Assembly: GCA_012295275.1 (NCBI GenBank)
Contig: CM022671.1
Location: 18,040,956 to 18,104,955 of the forward strand
DNA from: Chrysomallon squamiferum
Lineage: Eukaryota > Mollusca > Gastropoda > Neomphalida > Peltospiridae
Direction: 5' to 3'
DNA length: 64,000 nucleotides
Shown here: in pieces, positions 1 through 11,204 of the stretch
Position numbering within the stretch: the stretch's first letter is position 1
Layout of the letters: each line of letters begins with the position of its first letter
Notes under the pieces: model-generated
Told to the model about the DNA's origin: nothing
The model's database searches: none
Seen by the model: only the letters and a program-made list of their open reading frames with translations
Made by a program: the position numbers and the translations under genes

Positions 1-603
1 ATTCAGACCGTATAAAAAGAAAAACTACTAAACGATTATTGATCGTCCTGTGGAAAGTTTAATAAGAACAACATGAACTTTTTTTTTTTTTGTATTTGTT
101 TACGTGTATAACACGACATCCGACAGATTTTGTAATTGCATAACAATAAAAGAATATTAACTAAATAGGGTCTTGTACGGAAAGTGAAATATCACACTGT
201 GGAGATTATATTAAGCACTGTCACAGCTAAAAAATAATAAAAAAATAAAAAATAAAATAAAAAAATTTCACTTTGATTAATAATTATAAATATACACAAA
301 AGTTACTTATTCTTTTTTCTTTCTTTATTATTTTATTTATCTTATTTTGTTTTGTTTTATTTTATTTTATTTTATTTTATTTTGTTTTATTTTTGTTTTA
401 TTTTATTATTATTTTATATATATATATATATATATATAGTTTTACTACATGTCTGTCATTTTATTATTTTCCGAAGACCAAGAGGTTCGTAAAACATTCC
501 CTTCAGAGTGTGACAGAGAGATTTCTAAAACGTGGATCGTCACTGACTGTGAATACCATCTGGATAGTTTATTGAAGTCTGTATTCATTTAAGGGTGTGT
601 CTG

Positions 604-646
<43 letters not shown>

Positions 647-1113
647 CATATATATATAAATTTTTTAGACAAAAAACATAAAATATAAAATAAAAAATCA
701 TACCATTAGGCCAAAATGTACCTTAATACTTTAAAAATAACCGGATCTTTGTATATCTTGAAATAACAAAAACGACATATTTTCATATCGGCTTAATCCA
801 TCTTAAATTTAAACAAGTCTGCACATAATTCTTGCGCAATAACATTAACTTTAGCTAAAATGTAAACACGTTTCCATTGAATTTATTGATGTTAGCATTA
901 GGACTTGCTCGTATTTAGACGAATTTCAATGCAGTACACTTTTCGTAGTATTAGTGCTGGCTTACATTTAAGCACGTTTCAATGCAATTCATACAGAGTG
1001 GAATTAGTTTTTGCTCATATTTAAACACGGGTCAGAACAGTCACAAAAATTCAACAGTACGATCAGTGGCGTTACTAAGGTAACAGAGACCGTGAGCTCT
1101 TTCTGTTTCTGTT
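1..1113. other. Unique left flank, no gene seen
   Basis: AT-rich sequence outside the tandem duplication. It contains T/TTTTA-rich low-complexity DNA around 300-440 and a (TG)n microsatellite at about 604-645. No reading frame with coding character or recognisable family signature was found. The left breakpoint of the duplication lies at its right end. Confidence 0.6.
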
Positions 1114-1570
1114 AAACTTGACTGGTATTTCTGACTCGATTTTTCTGATAAAGCTTTCTGAAAGATGGATGTCAGATATTTTTATAATTAAAACCTTGAA
1201 AAAGGGTATCAACAAATCCAAATGTTTTCTTTAATTTCTTTAAATGTTAATTAGATGCTCTGTACCGAAAGTGTACAGTTGTCCAGAATGATTAATATTC
1301 AAATATGAATTATCCCGTATTAGTGACTTTTAGGTGGGGATCTGTTAACTCATTACGTGACTCACAGTACAATTTAAGGTACAGTTTATGGCACAAAGAT
1401 GGCCACTGCATGCCTGATTAAAAAGGAAAAGAAGAAAAAAGAAGAAACACGAATGAGAAGACAAATCTATCTTTCAACTTCGCCGATTTTTTTATACTAA
1501 TTATACGAATAAAAGTTATTTTTGTTTTTAATTTACTCCAATTTTGTTGTTTTGTGTGTTGCTGTTGTTG

Positions 1571-1619
<49 letters not shown>

Positions 1620-2867
1620 ACCCAATCATAAACTTTAATGACGTATTTTTATATTATATTATTAGTATTAATATTATTGTTGCTGTTAAAGGTTAAATGG
1701 ATAATAAAATGTTTCTCGTTAAATTTTTCATTTCATTTTTTTGTTAATTAATTATTTTGTTTGTTTGTTTGTTTGTTTGTTTTATTTCGTTTTATTTCAT
1801 ATCATTTTATTTTATTATAATTTATTTTCATTTATTTTTATCTGGTTCCAAAATACACGGGAGTGATTACATCATAAACAGCGTATTTGATTGTGTTTGA
1901 AGACGGTTTAATATTGGACCTAAAGTATATACGTGTTGCTATGATTACATGGGCTAACTTTTTATTGCAAATTTAATAAAATTAAAAGCTGACTGAATAC
2001 AAGCAAGTGATGCCATTATAGGATATCATCAGTCTTTTTATTATTATTAATTAATTAATTAATTAATTAATTAATTTATTTATTTCGAGTAGCCTTATGT
2101 CTAAATTAACTACTATTCTGAAGCAATCAAATGAATAACCCACAATCATTATTGTATTCCGACATTGCATAGATGTTATTAGGTAATTTGTCTATATGTT
2201 GTTGTTGTTGTTTTTTTGTTTTAAAAAAAAAAAATTATTATTATTATTTTTTAATTTCCCATAACGTAACAGATGCAGCCGTAAATATGGAAAATGGCGG
2301 CTCTCGTGATATTGCTAAATAGCAATTTTACTTATAGTCGTTTCATTGTATACTGTTTCATTAGCACAGAAAGAAATATAGCTGAAAGATGGATTTATAA
2401 ACAGCGTATTTAAGGCAGATAAAGGCTTATCCTTATGTTTGTAAAAGAAAGTATATTGTTAAATGTTGACAAAGAACAATTCCGTCATAAAAACCGGAGA
2501 ACAATACAGAGAATGTTCTCTACGACGTTTTGAGAGTAAAAAACAAAGAAGTTAGAAACAAACAAACACAGTGAATCACCATCTATCATTAAACTAATAC
2601 GTTCTCAAGGAATTTCATCAATTTTTAAATAAAAACAAACAATTTTTTATATTTTTTATTTTATTTTAAATATAAATATAAAGAAAGAAACATTAAATTA
2701 AATAAATAAACAAAAGAAAATACGTTCCCTTCTTCAAAAAAAAACAAACAAAAACAATTATAACAGCAAATAAAACAAAACATATATACACTTTTTTTGT
2801 TATTTCGAACAATTCCTTGCCCAAATAAAACTTCCATGTTCTTATTGCAGTTTGTTCAACGCGATGT

Positions 2868-3638
2868 TTAAATAACGTTGTAAACAACCGAAGCACGGGA
2901 CTGACGAGTGCGAAGCAAGTCGGTCTGTTGGCTTTTAAAGAGTTTCTGGTAATAGCTCACTGAATATATGACCTGATGAATTTTCTCTTCTTCGATGGAT
3001 GGCAAAGCTTCTTTACCTTCGTCCTGCTTTATGTTGTACAGGTTTCGCACGTGCTTCACCAGAGCGTTAAAAGAGAGGCTCCTGTCAAACACTTCCATCG
3101 GCTTCAGCTCTTCGAGCATTTTCTTCGCGAATCTGCGTCGCCTGCTGGTGGAGTTGATGTGACTAATCCCTTCTTCGAGCAGCTTGGGAAGCTTTGGTCT
3201 GTCCAAGCCAGTAAATCGCGATTTGGAAGATTGGTCGATCTTGACGCGCGAGGTACTAGTTTCTGACAGGTTCAACGGCGAACTACGATATTTTTCCCAA
3301 GTCAACATCTGCCGTGGATCGGTCTTGTGTTGGTGTGGGCATTCTTCCTCGTGAACTTCCACTTCCTGCAGCACGGATTCTTTCAGAAGAGCCTTTAAAG
3401 CTTGGTGCTGTTGTAAATTCTGTTTGTACTTGTTGACTATCTGCATGTTTCTTCTTTCGAAAAGAGTTCGCTGGAACTCGACTCGTTTTTCGGCTATGTG
3501 AAACTTGCTCGCTTCCGACGCGTTTAACACTTCTGCTTTTTTTAAGCGATCGGACGTGATTCGTTCTATTGCCTCCATTTTAGATTCTTTGCGAATTCGA
3601 CCGAGTTCGTCCATGATCACCCGCCGTGGATTCCTCAT
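2868..3638 (-). CDS. Family A protein, copy 1 (256 aa, unrecognised)
   Basis: Intronless frame starting MRNPRRVIMDELGRIRKE. I do not recognise the family. It is arginine/lysine/glutamate-rich with no signal peptide or membrane segment. Motifs shared with genes B and C, in order: RRVIxDExGRI..E..xEAIER (about 5-26), F..x..RVE..RTLFERR (about 46-63), NKYKQNLxxH.AL (about 69-82), R/K-rich RRRRFAKKML followed by EELKP...FD (about 165-182), and a SFNAL.KHVR segment near 190-200. Coding status is supported by homology to B and C and by the frame staying open in copy A2 despite about 15% protein divergence. A possible 3' splice site (...CATCTGCAG) sits just before the ATG, so an upstream non-coding exon is possible. 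The C-terminus differs in length and reading from A2. Confidence 0.8.
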   Translation of the reverse strand: MRNPRRVIMDELGRIRKESKMEAIERITSDRLKKAEVLNASEASKFHIAEKRVEFQRTLFERRNMQIVNKYKQNLQQHQALKALLKESVLQEVEVHEEECPHQHKTDPRQMLTWEKYRSSPLNLSETSTSRVKIDQSSKSRFTGLDRPKLPKLLEEGISHINSTSRRRRFAKKMLEELKPMEVFDRSLSFNALVKHVRNLYNIKQDEGKEALPSIEEEKIHQVIYSVSYYQKLFKSQQTDLLRTRQSRASVVYNVI

Positions 3639-3915
3639 GACTGCAGATGTTTGTCAAAACGATTTAAAAAGACCAACCCATCGCCAGGATTTAATGTGTT
3701 AAAATAAAGATGAGAAGGAATGACCCTTCAACATTTTTCATATGTCATATCTTCCCGATCCATTAGCGCTCTGATTAATAAACTGACAGAACACAGTTGA
3801 AATAATTAACATCTAATTTCAAAAGAAAATCGTTAACATAATTATTCAGACCTATCTGAGAATTTCGCACAAGACATGATTAATTGCTAAGTTGGCCGTT
3901 TGTGGACTATATTTG

Positions 3916-3943
3916 TGACGTCATTCCCTCTGCAGTATAAATA
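3916..3943 (+). promoter_or_regulatory. CRE plus TATA-like element, unit 1
   Basis: A perfect palindromic cAMP-response element TGACGTCA (3916-3923) is followed 12 bp later by TATAAATA (3936-3943). The arrangement is kept in unit 2. On the plus strand the order CRE then TATA fits a core promoter reading rightward. Gene A lies leftward on the minus strand, 278 bp from the CRE, so which transcript it would serve is unclear. Promoter function is inferred. Confidence 0.45.
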
Positions 3944-4179
3944 GATTTTCACTTAATAGCTAAAAATGTTAAAGCAATTGTTAAATGTAGAAGATTTGTA
4001 ATTAAATATTACAATAGGCGTTTAAAAAACCCCCAAGAAACCCCCAAAATAACCAAAAGACATCAACAATAATAAGTACTATAGTATTAATATAAATAAG
4101 AAGAGGAAAAACAACAAAATAAATAACAACTACAGGACAGTTTTTATAAACAAGAAGGCAACATAAATAGATTACTTGC

Positions 4180-4187
4180 TGACGTCA
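4180..4187. promoter_or_regulatory. Second palindromic CRE upstream of gene A1
   Basis: TGACGTCA, retained in unit 2 at 14261-14268 with conserved flanks. It lies about 540 bp upstream of the gene A start. Binding by a CREB/CREM/ATF-type bZIP protein is inferred from the motif only. Confidence 0.35.
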
Positions 4188-5397
4188 AACCATTTCAATG
4201 TTTCCAGGTAAGGAGGGGGATTATTGTTTTTATTTATTTATTTATTTATTTATTTATTTTGAATGTAGAATAGCGATGTACAGAAAAATGGCATATGATG
4301 TGTATTCTTGGTGAAAAAGATTAAAGACAGAACAGAAAGACCACATAAACTTTCAAGCATGAAACTGCACAAGGAAAAAAAAAAATAATCATAATTAAAT
4401 AAATAAATAACGTTGCTATAGAACAAAACTTTATTTTATTTTATTTTATTTTAATTATTATTATTATTATTTGTTTTCTTAATTATTATTATTAATTCGA
4501 TAAGAACTGTTGTTTGTTTTTGTTCTTTTAATTAAGAAAAATAAGAAATATTTTGATACTGAGGCATCTCTCAAATCGGGCGGGCTATTATTATTATTAT
4601 TTTTAAATGTCGTCTACTAAGAAGAAAGAAAGAAAGAAAGAAGTAATCTAAGCCTTATCTCACATTTATTATAATATTTCTGTTTTCTTTTCTCTTTTTC
4701 CTTCATTTTTTTTGTTTGTTTGTTTTGTTTTTATTACTTTCTGTTTAATTATTTACTTTTCAGAGTAATTAAAATAAATTTCTGAAATACACACACACAC
4801 ACACACACACACACAGCACACAAATACATTAACGCGAAATACGTTAATATAACTTAACAATTACATAATATATAATTCCAGCAATAACTGATGTTATCAT
4901 GTTATCTAATATAGGAAGAGATTTAGTACATTTTTAAATTTTTATTTTTTATTTAATTTTTTTTAATTTTTTTTTTTTTTTCCTGTTAATAAATTGCACT
5001 GTTTAAACAGTGGTATGAGATTAGTCATCACTGGGGTATTCGAGCAATAATTCAGTAATGGCGGATGTAAAAAGTTAGAACAATATTTGAAAGACATTTA
5101 TACTTAAAAACTGATAGTCATCGTCGCCCGACCCTCACTAACGACACTGAATAACGATTTTCTCTCCTTTTATTTTTAACAATTAAACTTTTGCATTATG
5201 TTTGATCCAATTAAAGTCTGTCCACACATTTTGCTGACGTTTTAACTAACCATACTGAAACTCCTTTGCCATATTTGGAAAGAGTTACACATCAACCAAA
5301 TATTTTCTCCAGTGACTGTAGTTAGAAAAATGAAAAACCTCTGGTTTGCATAATACTACTACTACTACTACTACTAATAATAATAATAATAAAATTA

Positions 5398-6129
5398 TCA
5401 TCTTCGACTGCTTTGCGTAAGAAACATGGACGGCAGACTTATGTCCCTTTGTGATGTCATTTTTGGTTTGTCGCGAGACCATGATGCGCTTTTAGAGGAA
5501 CGGCCAGTCATATCTTTGGTCATGAAAATTGGAGGCAAAATTAACATTGTTGTCTGTCTTTTAATATAATCAGTCCCATCACCTTCAGTATTTGAATACT
5601 GACGACCGCGTTTCTCTCGTATGTGCCGCAGGAGCGGAGAAATCGACGTGTTTGTATCGAACATTACAGTAGGTTTCCGTTCCAGTAAGAGTTTCCTTGC
5701 AGCTCTTATTCTTCGCGCTGTTGAACTGCAGTCTTTGATTCTCTGTTCGACAAGAGACTGCATTTCCAGTCTGCTGACGTTAAATTCCGCGTGTTTGTTA
5801 CAGTCGGAATTGACGTCGTCGTCATCGCTGTCTTTTCTAGCGATGTCGTCAAGAACGTGTTTGTATGCCAAATGCTCTCTCAGGTTTTGTTTATATCGGT
5901 TAACTTCGGCTAGAATTCTTCGTTGGAACATCCTTCTAGAAGATTCGATCTGCTGCCGCTGTAATTCGAATCTGATGTTTTCTGATTTGTTCAGATTTTC
6001 GGTTATGTTGGAACGATTTGCACACTGTCTTTCGACAGCTTCCACTCTTTCTTCCACGTATATTTTCCCAGTATTTTCCTCGAATATCACACGTCGGGAT
6101 CGCTTCGTACAACTAGCATCGTTGGTCAT
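5398..6129 (-). CDS. Family B protein, copy 1 (243 aa, unrecognised)
   Basis: The first ATG of the conserved frame is at 6129 (MTNDASCTKRSRRVIF). The frame stays open further upstream but without an ATG near it. A strong 3' splice site (TTTCTTTCAACAG) lies about 36 bp upstream in the same frame, so a further 5' exon, coding or not, is possible. Motifs shared with A and C: RRVIFEENTGKIYVEERVEAVER (about 12-34), RFELQRQQIESSRRMFQRR (about 48-66), VNRYKQNLREHLAYKHVL (about 70-87), an acidic DSDDDD stretch, SRLEMQSLVEQRI, ARRIRAARKLL then ERKP...FDT, and LLRHIREKRG. The C-terminal 60 residues are specific to B. Only two residues differ from copy B2. Function unknown. Confidence 0.78.
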   Translation of the reverse strand: MTNDASCTKRSRRVIFEENTGKIYVEERVEAVERQCANRSNITENLNKSENIRFELQRQQIESSRRMFQRRILAEVNRYKQNLREHLAYKHVLDDIARKDSDDDDVNSDCNKHAEFNVSRLEMQSLVEQRIKDCSSTARRIRAARKLLLERKPTVMFDTNTSISPLLRHIREKRGRQYSNTEGDGTDYIKRQTTMLILPPIFMTKDMTGRSSKSASWSRDKPKMTSQRDISLPSMFLTQSSRR

Positions 6130-6914
6130 GTTTAAGATTTTATTCCCCACTTTCTTATTATCCGTCTGTTGAAAGAAACCAAATATCGGTCTATGTATTC
6201 ATAATGAAAATGATCGTCCTTCTTCAACAAAAACCTGTGGCATACTGAATAACGAACAATACTTTTATTTGAGTCTTTGTTCTGGAAACCTGCGCACGAC
6301 AGTTTAAGCATGATAAGGCGATTTCTCTCCAGCCTGTTACATATCTGACAAATGTGGTAATTTGCCGTTGTCAGCTTATGTGTTCTGGAAATAATCATTC
6401 TAATAACTCATGATTAACGCAGGGATTGTTGTAGGCCTGCATGTTACTTTACAACTGAGATCATTGACATTTATATATAATTCTAGTTAGAATAAATATA
6501 CCCCCACACACACACACACACAGTAGTATATAATACAATTACCACATACGCAAGCTTTAAAGAGCAACCTGGGAACAGCATTCTTATTTCAAAATATAAG
6601 CTCACGTAGACACATTTTCTTACATAATAATTACTTCATTTATTCCTTGACGAAATATTAACCTTCATTAGAAACAGAGAGAAAAAATTGGCAGCATTAG
6701 GCAGGTGCCACACCAATAAATAAAAGACTGAGTACACAAAATAAACCACTGCAAAATTTAAGATGGATTATTTTTTACATATAATAAAATAAATTAAAAA
6801 ATTCAGTTAATTAATTCGTGAATATGATCTAAATAATTTGAAAATATTAAGTTTAATGTTCAGTCTCGATTTGATTGTTCACGTCAAAGATCTGTGGTTT
6901 TGACTGGTCGAGAA

Positions 6915-6922
6915 TGACGTCA
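6915..6922. promoter_or_regulatory. Palindromic CRE upstream of gene B1
   Basis: TGACGTCA about 790 bp upstream of the gene B start, retained in unit 2 at 17092-17099. The conserved surroundings also hold half-site CREs (ACGTCA near 6877, TGACGTA near 6953). Function is inferred from the motif. Confidence 0.35.
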
Positions 6923-7719
6923 TAGATAAAGTTGATAAACATCTGACGTATAGCTTAATAATTTACATACATTAAAATGGAAACTTTTGACACCTAATGA
7001 ACGTGATTTTCAAATGGATTAATTTCAAAAATGGAAACTGAAAAACATTATTTTCTTAGCTTAAAAGCTGTTGGATAAGCGAAGGTAAAAAGATAATAAT
7101 AACTAAATTGTAATGTTTTTGCTAATGTAATGGGTGTAAAATAAATGATTAAATTAAAATAATAAATAAAAAAGTAAATAAATGATAAAAATGTCACCTA
7201 GATATTTTTTAATTTAACAAGTTCCCCGCAGCTGGGTTTTGATCTCTGAGATATGCTTCACGTTTATGGGGATATGTATAATGTAAAAGAGTCCATAATG
7301 ATACAATAACTCTCTTACATCGTCATTTTATTTGACAATAACTATTTTTGCTGAAACCATGTACATCGGAAAGGTTCGTTTCCTTCTGCTGGAAAGTGTA
7401 TTCCTATTATATTATTTTGCAAACGTGCGTGTGTGTTTAAAAAAACAACAACAAAACAATCATTTCAGATTATATTATCTTTAGAGCACATCAACACACA
7501 GGCACATTTTAAATCTAGAAGATTACTGAGTTGTTATCGTACAAAAACGATTGAAAGAAAGTGTAAAATAATTATATTAGTCGTTATCAATTGATACAGA
7601 TATTTTCTGGACTTAGCTTCACGCTCTGGTGGTAGTAAATCCGAATACATGCAAGAACACTGCTTTCTAGGGCACAAAAATCAGGACACTGTATTCTGTA
7701 TGTTGCATGAGGATCAGGG

Positions 7720-7925
7720 AACGAGGCGGATATAAACCAGGAGGAGCACGAGAAACGATTTTAATTCATATTGCTTCAACATTTTAATCCAAATCGTAGA
7801 TACCGTGGTTAAATTTTTGAAAGATTTGTAGTGATCTATCATGGAACAAGCCCACAGGAGAAAATAACAGTGGTTATCTAGACCATATTGATGCTTGCTA
7901 AGAGCCTCCATACCAAAGCAAGTTC
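7720..7925 (-). repeat. Dispersed repeat, copy in unit 1
   Basis: Read on the minus strand, this segment matches 56535-56700 on the plus strand, including the shared core AACCACTGTTATTTTCT and the following 90 bp. It also recurs at 17925-18128 as part of the tandem duplication. An independent match 49 kb away outside the duplication marks it as a dispersed repetitive element. No terminal repeats were identified, so its class is unknown. Confidence 0.6.
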
Positions 7926-8204
7926 AAAAACCTAAAAATGTAGTTTAAAATGTCACCCATCCTATTATTATCCCCTTGATTAGAATGAATTAGTAAAAAC
8001 AAATTTTAGCGTGACGTAATTATATTAATTTTTTGCTTTACACTAAATATTTACTGAATATAGGAATAATAAAAAGTTTAAATTTGATTTACATTTGTAT
8101 TATACTGTTATTGACTTCAAATTTCCTTGGCAACACTCAGGTGTCATGCTGATATATCCTAACAACGTTGTTCGTATTAGGCCATGTTATTAATTAGCGT
8201 TAAC

Positions 8205-8229
8205 ATCGTTTTTATTTTTATTATTACAG
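8205..8229 (+). promoter_or_regulatory. Candidate 3' splice site upstream of gene C1
   Basis: A T-rich tract ending in TTATTATTACAG lies 63 bp before the ATG of gene C and is preserved in unit 2 (18387-18411), where flanking bases have changed. It suggests that gene C has an upstream, probably non-coding, exon. Confidence 0.4.
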
Positions 8230-8292
8230 TTCCGCTCTTACATTCTGAAGTTCAGTGGGCGTCGGGTTTAAATTATACTGAATTAATCTGCG

Positions 8293-8814
8293 ATGGGAAG
8301 TCGGCACGTGCTTTATGACAAATTCTGTGGCAAATTTTACATAGAGTCGAGAAATGAGAAAGTTCACAGACTCCTCAAAATCCACAGAGTTGGAACAGAA
8401 ACCTTGAACAGGTGTTCAGATCTGAATTTCAAGGTTCGCATGAGGCAAGTGGAAGCAGCGAAAAAGCTTTTTGAACGAAGGAGCAACGCCTTTGCAGCTG
8501 CACACCGAGATAAGTTGAGAGAACATGTGGCAATACACAGCGTTCTAGAAGAATGTTCCGATCATAACATCAGGGGTAGGAAACAGGCTTGTGATGGACG
8601 TCACGTCATTGGCATTGACAGACTGGAATTCAGAAACCGCGTTGAAGAAAAACTCAAAGAGCTGACACCACACGCAAGGAGGCGAAGGGCCGCCAAATAT
8701 TTGCTGTCGGCCCAGAAAGGTAACGATGTTCTCCTGGTAGGAGAATCAGAATGGACTCTCAGTCGAAATTCAGATAAAAAATCAGAACTGTCCTTTAGAA
8801 CGGCTACATCGTGA
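8293..8814 (+). CDS. Family C protein, copy 1 (173 aa, unrecognised)
   Basis: Intronless frame MGSRHVLYDKFCGKFYIES on the strand opposite A and B. Shared family motifs: RHVLYDK.CGKFYIESRNEKVHR (about 4-26), NFKVRMRQVEAAKKLFERR (about 44-62), HRDKLREHVAIHSVLEE (about 70-86), RLEFRNRVEEKLKEL (about 110-124), and ARRRRAAKYLL (about 127-137). It ends about 35 residues after the last motif and lacks the ELKP..FD and HVR segments seen in A and B, so it is a shorter or C-terminally truncated member. It differs from C2 at three residues. A polyadenylation signal AATAAA sits at 8894-8899, about 80 bp after the stop. Confidence 0.78.
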   Translation: MGSRHVLYDKFCGKFYIESRNEKVHRLLKIHRVGTETLNRCSDLNFKVRMRQVEAAKKLFERRSNAFAAAHRDKLREHVAIHSVLEECSDHNIRGRKQACDGRHVIGIDRLEFRNRVEEKLKELTPHARRRRAAKYLLSAQKGNDVLLVGESEWTLSRNSDKKSELSFRTATS

Positions 8815-8893
8815 TAGTGATGAATTTTAATTGCATTTCAGTTTCAGCTTGCCAGTCTTAGTAATAGACTGGTGTTTTACACTCTTCCTTTGC

Positions 8894-8899
8894 AATAAA
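8894..8899 (+). terminator. Polyadenylation signal for gene C1
   Basis: AATAAA about 80 bp beyond the stop codon of gene C1. The same hexamer is preserved at 19076-19081 behind C2, where a second AATAAA has arisen nearby (AGTAATAAAC against AGTAATAGAC in unit 1). Confidence 0.5.
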
Positions 8900-9670
8900 T
8901 GATATGATTTTCGAACGACTTTATATCATATATTATAATTAAAGACAGTCCAAAAAAATGTTTTTATGCAGCATAATGAAGGCAACAAAATACAACTGTT
9001 GAAATTTAGTGATTCTACTCATGTTAATTTTTACCTATTATGAAAAACATGGTATTGTACATTATAGTTATCTTTAGTGGTTATACGCAGTGCTAAAAAG
9101 CATGTTCGTGGTTATTAAAAGCACGAGAAAGACTGGATTGTAATACCGGCTGGGCATTTGTTAGATCAGACTATTGTTTAATAACATGTTGCTTTTCTGA
9201 AAAATGCCAACAGCCCACCAGACATTGCCCAAATGCCAAGTGAACCACTGGAAGGCTTGTACAGTGGCACCAAGGATTTCCTGTCATGATTTCAACTAGC
9301 AATAACCAAGCCTCAGATAAAATGTACTGGCTATGGTTGATTTCATCCCATATCATTATATAAATATATGTAATGTATTGACCAAAAATAGGAAAATATT
9401 TTGATTATTATTTCTTTTTTTTTTAAATATTTTTTTTAAATATTACATTGTGAGGGACTGCTAAACTAATTACAGTATTTATAAGTCAGAATAAAGAAAT
9501 AAATTAAGTCCTTTCTAAACTGTCAACAGCTTTAGTTACAAAACGCAAAACTAATTTACCTTTAAACCAGTTAAAAACACTATCATTAGATCTTTGCATC
9601 CAAGAACATTTTTTTTTTTTTTTTTTAATAAACTAATAACAAAAACACATTAGCCATTCAGTGAACTCAA

Positions 9671-9676
9671 TTTATT
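9671..9676 (-). terminator. Polyadenylation signal behind duplicated ATP5F1C exons
   Basis: AATAAA on the minus strand about 240 bp beyond the duplicated stop codon. The equivalent site behind the intact gene is at 19637-19642. The flanks of the signal are conserved between the copies. Confidence 0.45.
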
Positions 9677-9913
9677 CTGTAATTCTTTTTCATGTGCTTT
9701 GTCCAGTCAAAAGTCAGTACAGCACAGATATCAATTTGAATGTTTCTTCTTTTTTTTTTTTTCCATTATATTTGTTTTATCTACGACTGCATTTCACACT
9801 AAAACCAAATTGGACAACCACCCAAAAGATATAACAGTTATTAAACATTATATATATATTTATATTTTGTTGTATGCTACATGATTGAACAAGCACTACA
9901 TGCGAAGAGAGGG

Positions 9914-10525
9914 TTAAAGTGCTGCAGCTCCGGAAATGATTTCTATAAGTTCCCTGGTGATAACAGCCTGTCTTGTTCTGTTGAATGACATTCTCAGTTT
10001 ATCAATCATCTCACCTGAAGAGAAAGAGAGAGAGAGAAAACAAATTATTTTATAGTATTAATAACATTTATAAATAAATAACTGAAACATAAGATAATAA
10101 TTTAAATATAGCAACAAGTATCTGCATTAATATCCAAGTTTTATTCTTTTTTTTTTTTTTTTTATATATATTTTTTCAAAGGGAATGACTGTGATTTCCT
10201 TACATATATATATATTTTGTTTTTGCAATTGGTTTTAATGATTCTTTTCTAACAAATTTGTGATAAATTTACAAAATATGATAGATATATATATATATAT
10301 TTTTTTTTTTTTATATCAAACTTCCAAAACAGATTACACATTATTAGTTTTACATTTTAACAAGAATTTGAAAATATCTCATATTTTAAAACTGATAACT
10401 ATAAGGAAATACAAGAACATCACTATATCTGGCATAAATTGAACATTCCCCAAGCAAAACATTTTGAAAAGAAATATTTTCTCTTCAGTATTTCACTGCA
10501 ATGTATTCATTCTTTATTTAATGTG

Positions 10526-10564
<39 letters not shown>

Positions 10565-11204
10565 ATGAAATTAAAATGAAAATTAAAATTAAAATTAAAA
10601 TTAAAATTAAATAAAATAAAAGATAAATTAATAAATAAAAAGACAGGTGATCTTACCAGCATTCTTGGTGGCACCGTCCATAGCGGTCATTCTCTGACTC
10701 TGCTCTGTAGCTGCTGCTTCTTTCATGGCATGGAAGAGCTGACTGACCAGAGCAAACTCGTTATATGATCTGATGACCTCGTCGTCCAGACTGTCGTACA
10801 GGTGAAGTTTCTCAGCCGAGTTGATAGCCTCCAGATTAAAAAGAGGCAACTCCGTTGTTTTGTACGACACTATGGTCCTAAAAAAATAATTGTAAAATTT
10901 TATTAAAATGATTACAGAATGAATCTTAACAAAGTAACAGTTCTTACTGCTTAAAAATAATAAAATTAATAAAAAGTACTGATTTATCTGTTATTAAAAT
11001 GGTAGTAGATGGAATGAAAAAATGGTGATCTCCAATGATAATCTGAAGAAAATAACTTACTTGAATCTGTTATAGAACAAATTGGCTACATCATACTTAT
11101 AACCCAACTCAATGATGGCATCAGCCACTACAGCAGCATCAGCAAACACTGGTGGCCTTTTTCCAATGTCATTGAACGACAGCAATATATTTGGCTTGAA
11201 GAGT
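9914..11204 (-). pseudogene. Detached second copy of ATP5F1C exons 5-7
   Basis: Three exons are copied from the ATP synthase gamma gene: 11061-11204, 10657-10877 and 9914-10014 (minus strand), with splice sites, reading phases, stop codon and polyadenylation signal all intact. Exons 1-4 are absent, so the block cannot make a protein alone. Exon 7 encodes the same peptide as the intact copy (ending [12 protein letters not shown]), as does exon 6. Exon 5 differs at four residues: LLSF for LMSF, YKYD for YKFD, and VANL for VTKL. It is either a recent pseudogene fragment or an alternative terminal-exon block reached by splicing exon 4 across about 10.8 kb. I cannot decide between these from sequence. 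Confidence 0.7.

Noticed and set aside
5621-6172. 183-codon plus-strand frame opposite gene B
   Set aside because: Antisense shadow of gene B, whose minus-strand frame shows the shared family motifs.
6132-6398. 88-codon minus-strand frame upstream of gene B, similar in both units
   Set aside because: Similarity between units is expected from the duplication. It lies in another frame from gene B, resembles no family member and overlaps the probable 5' splice region.
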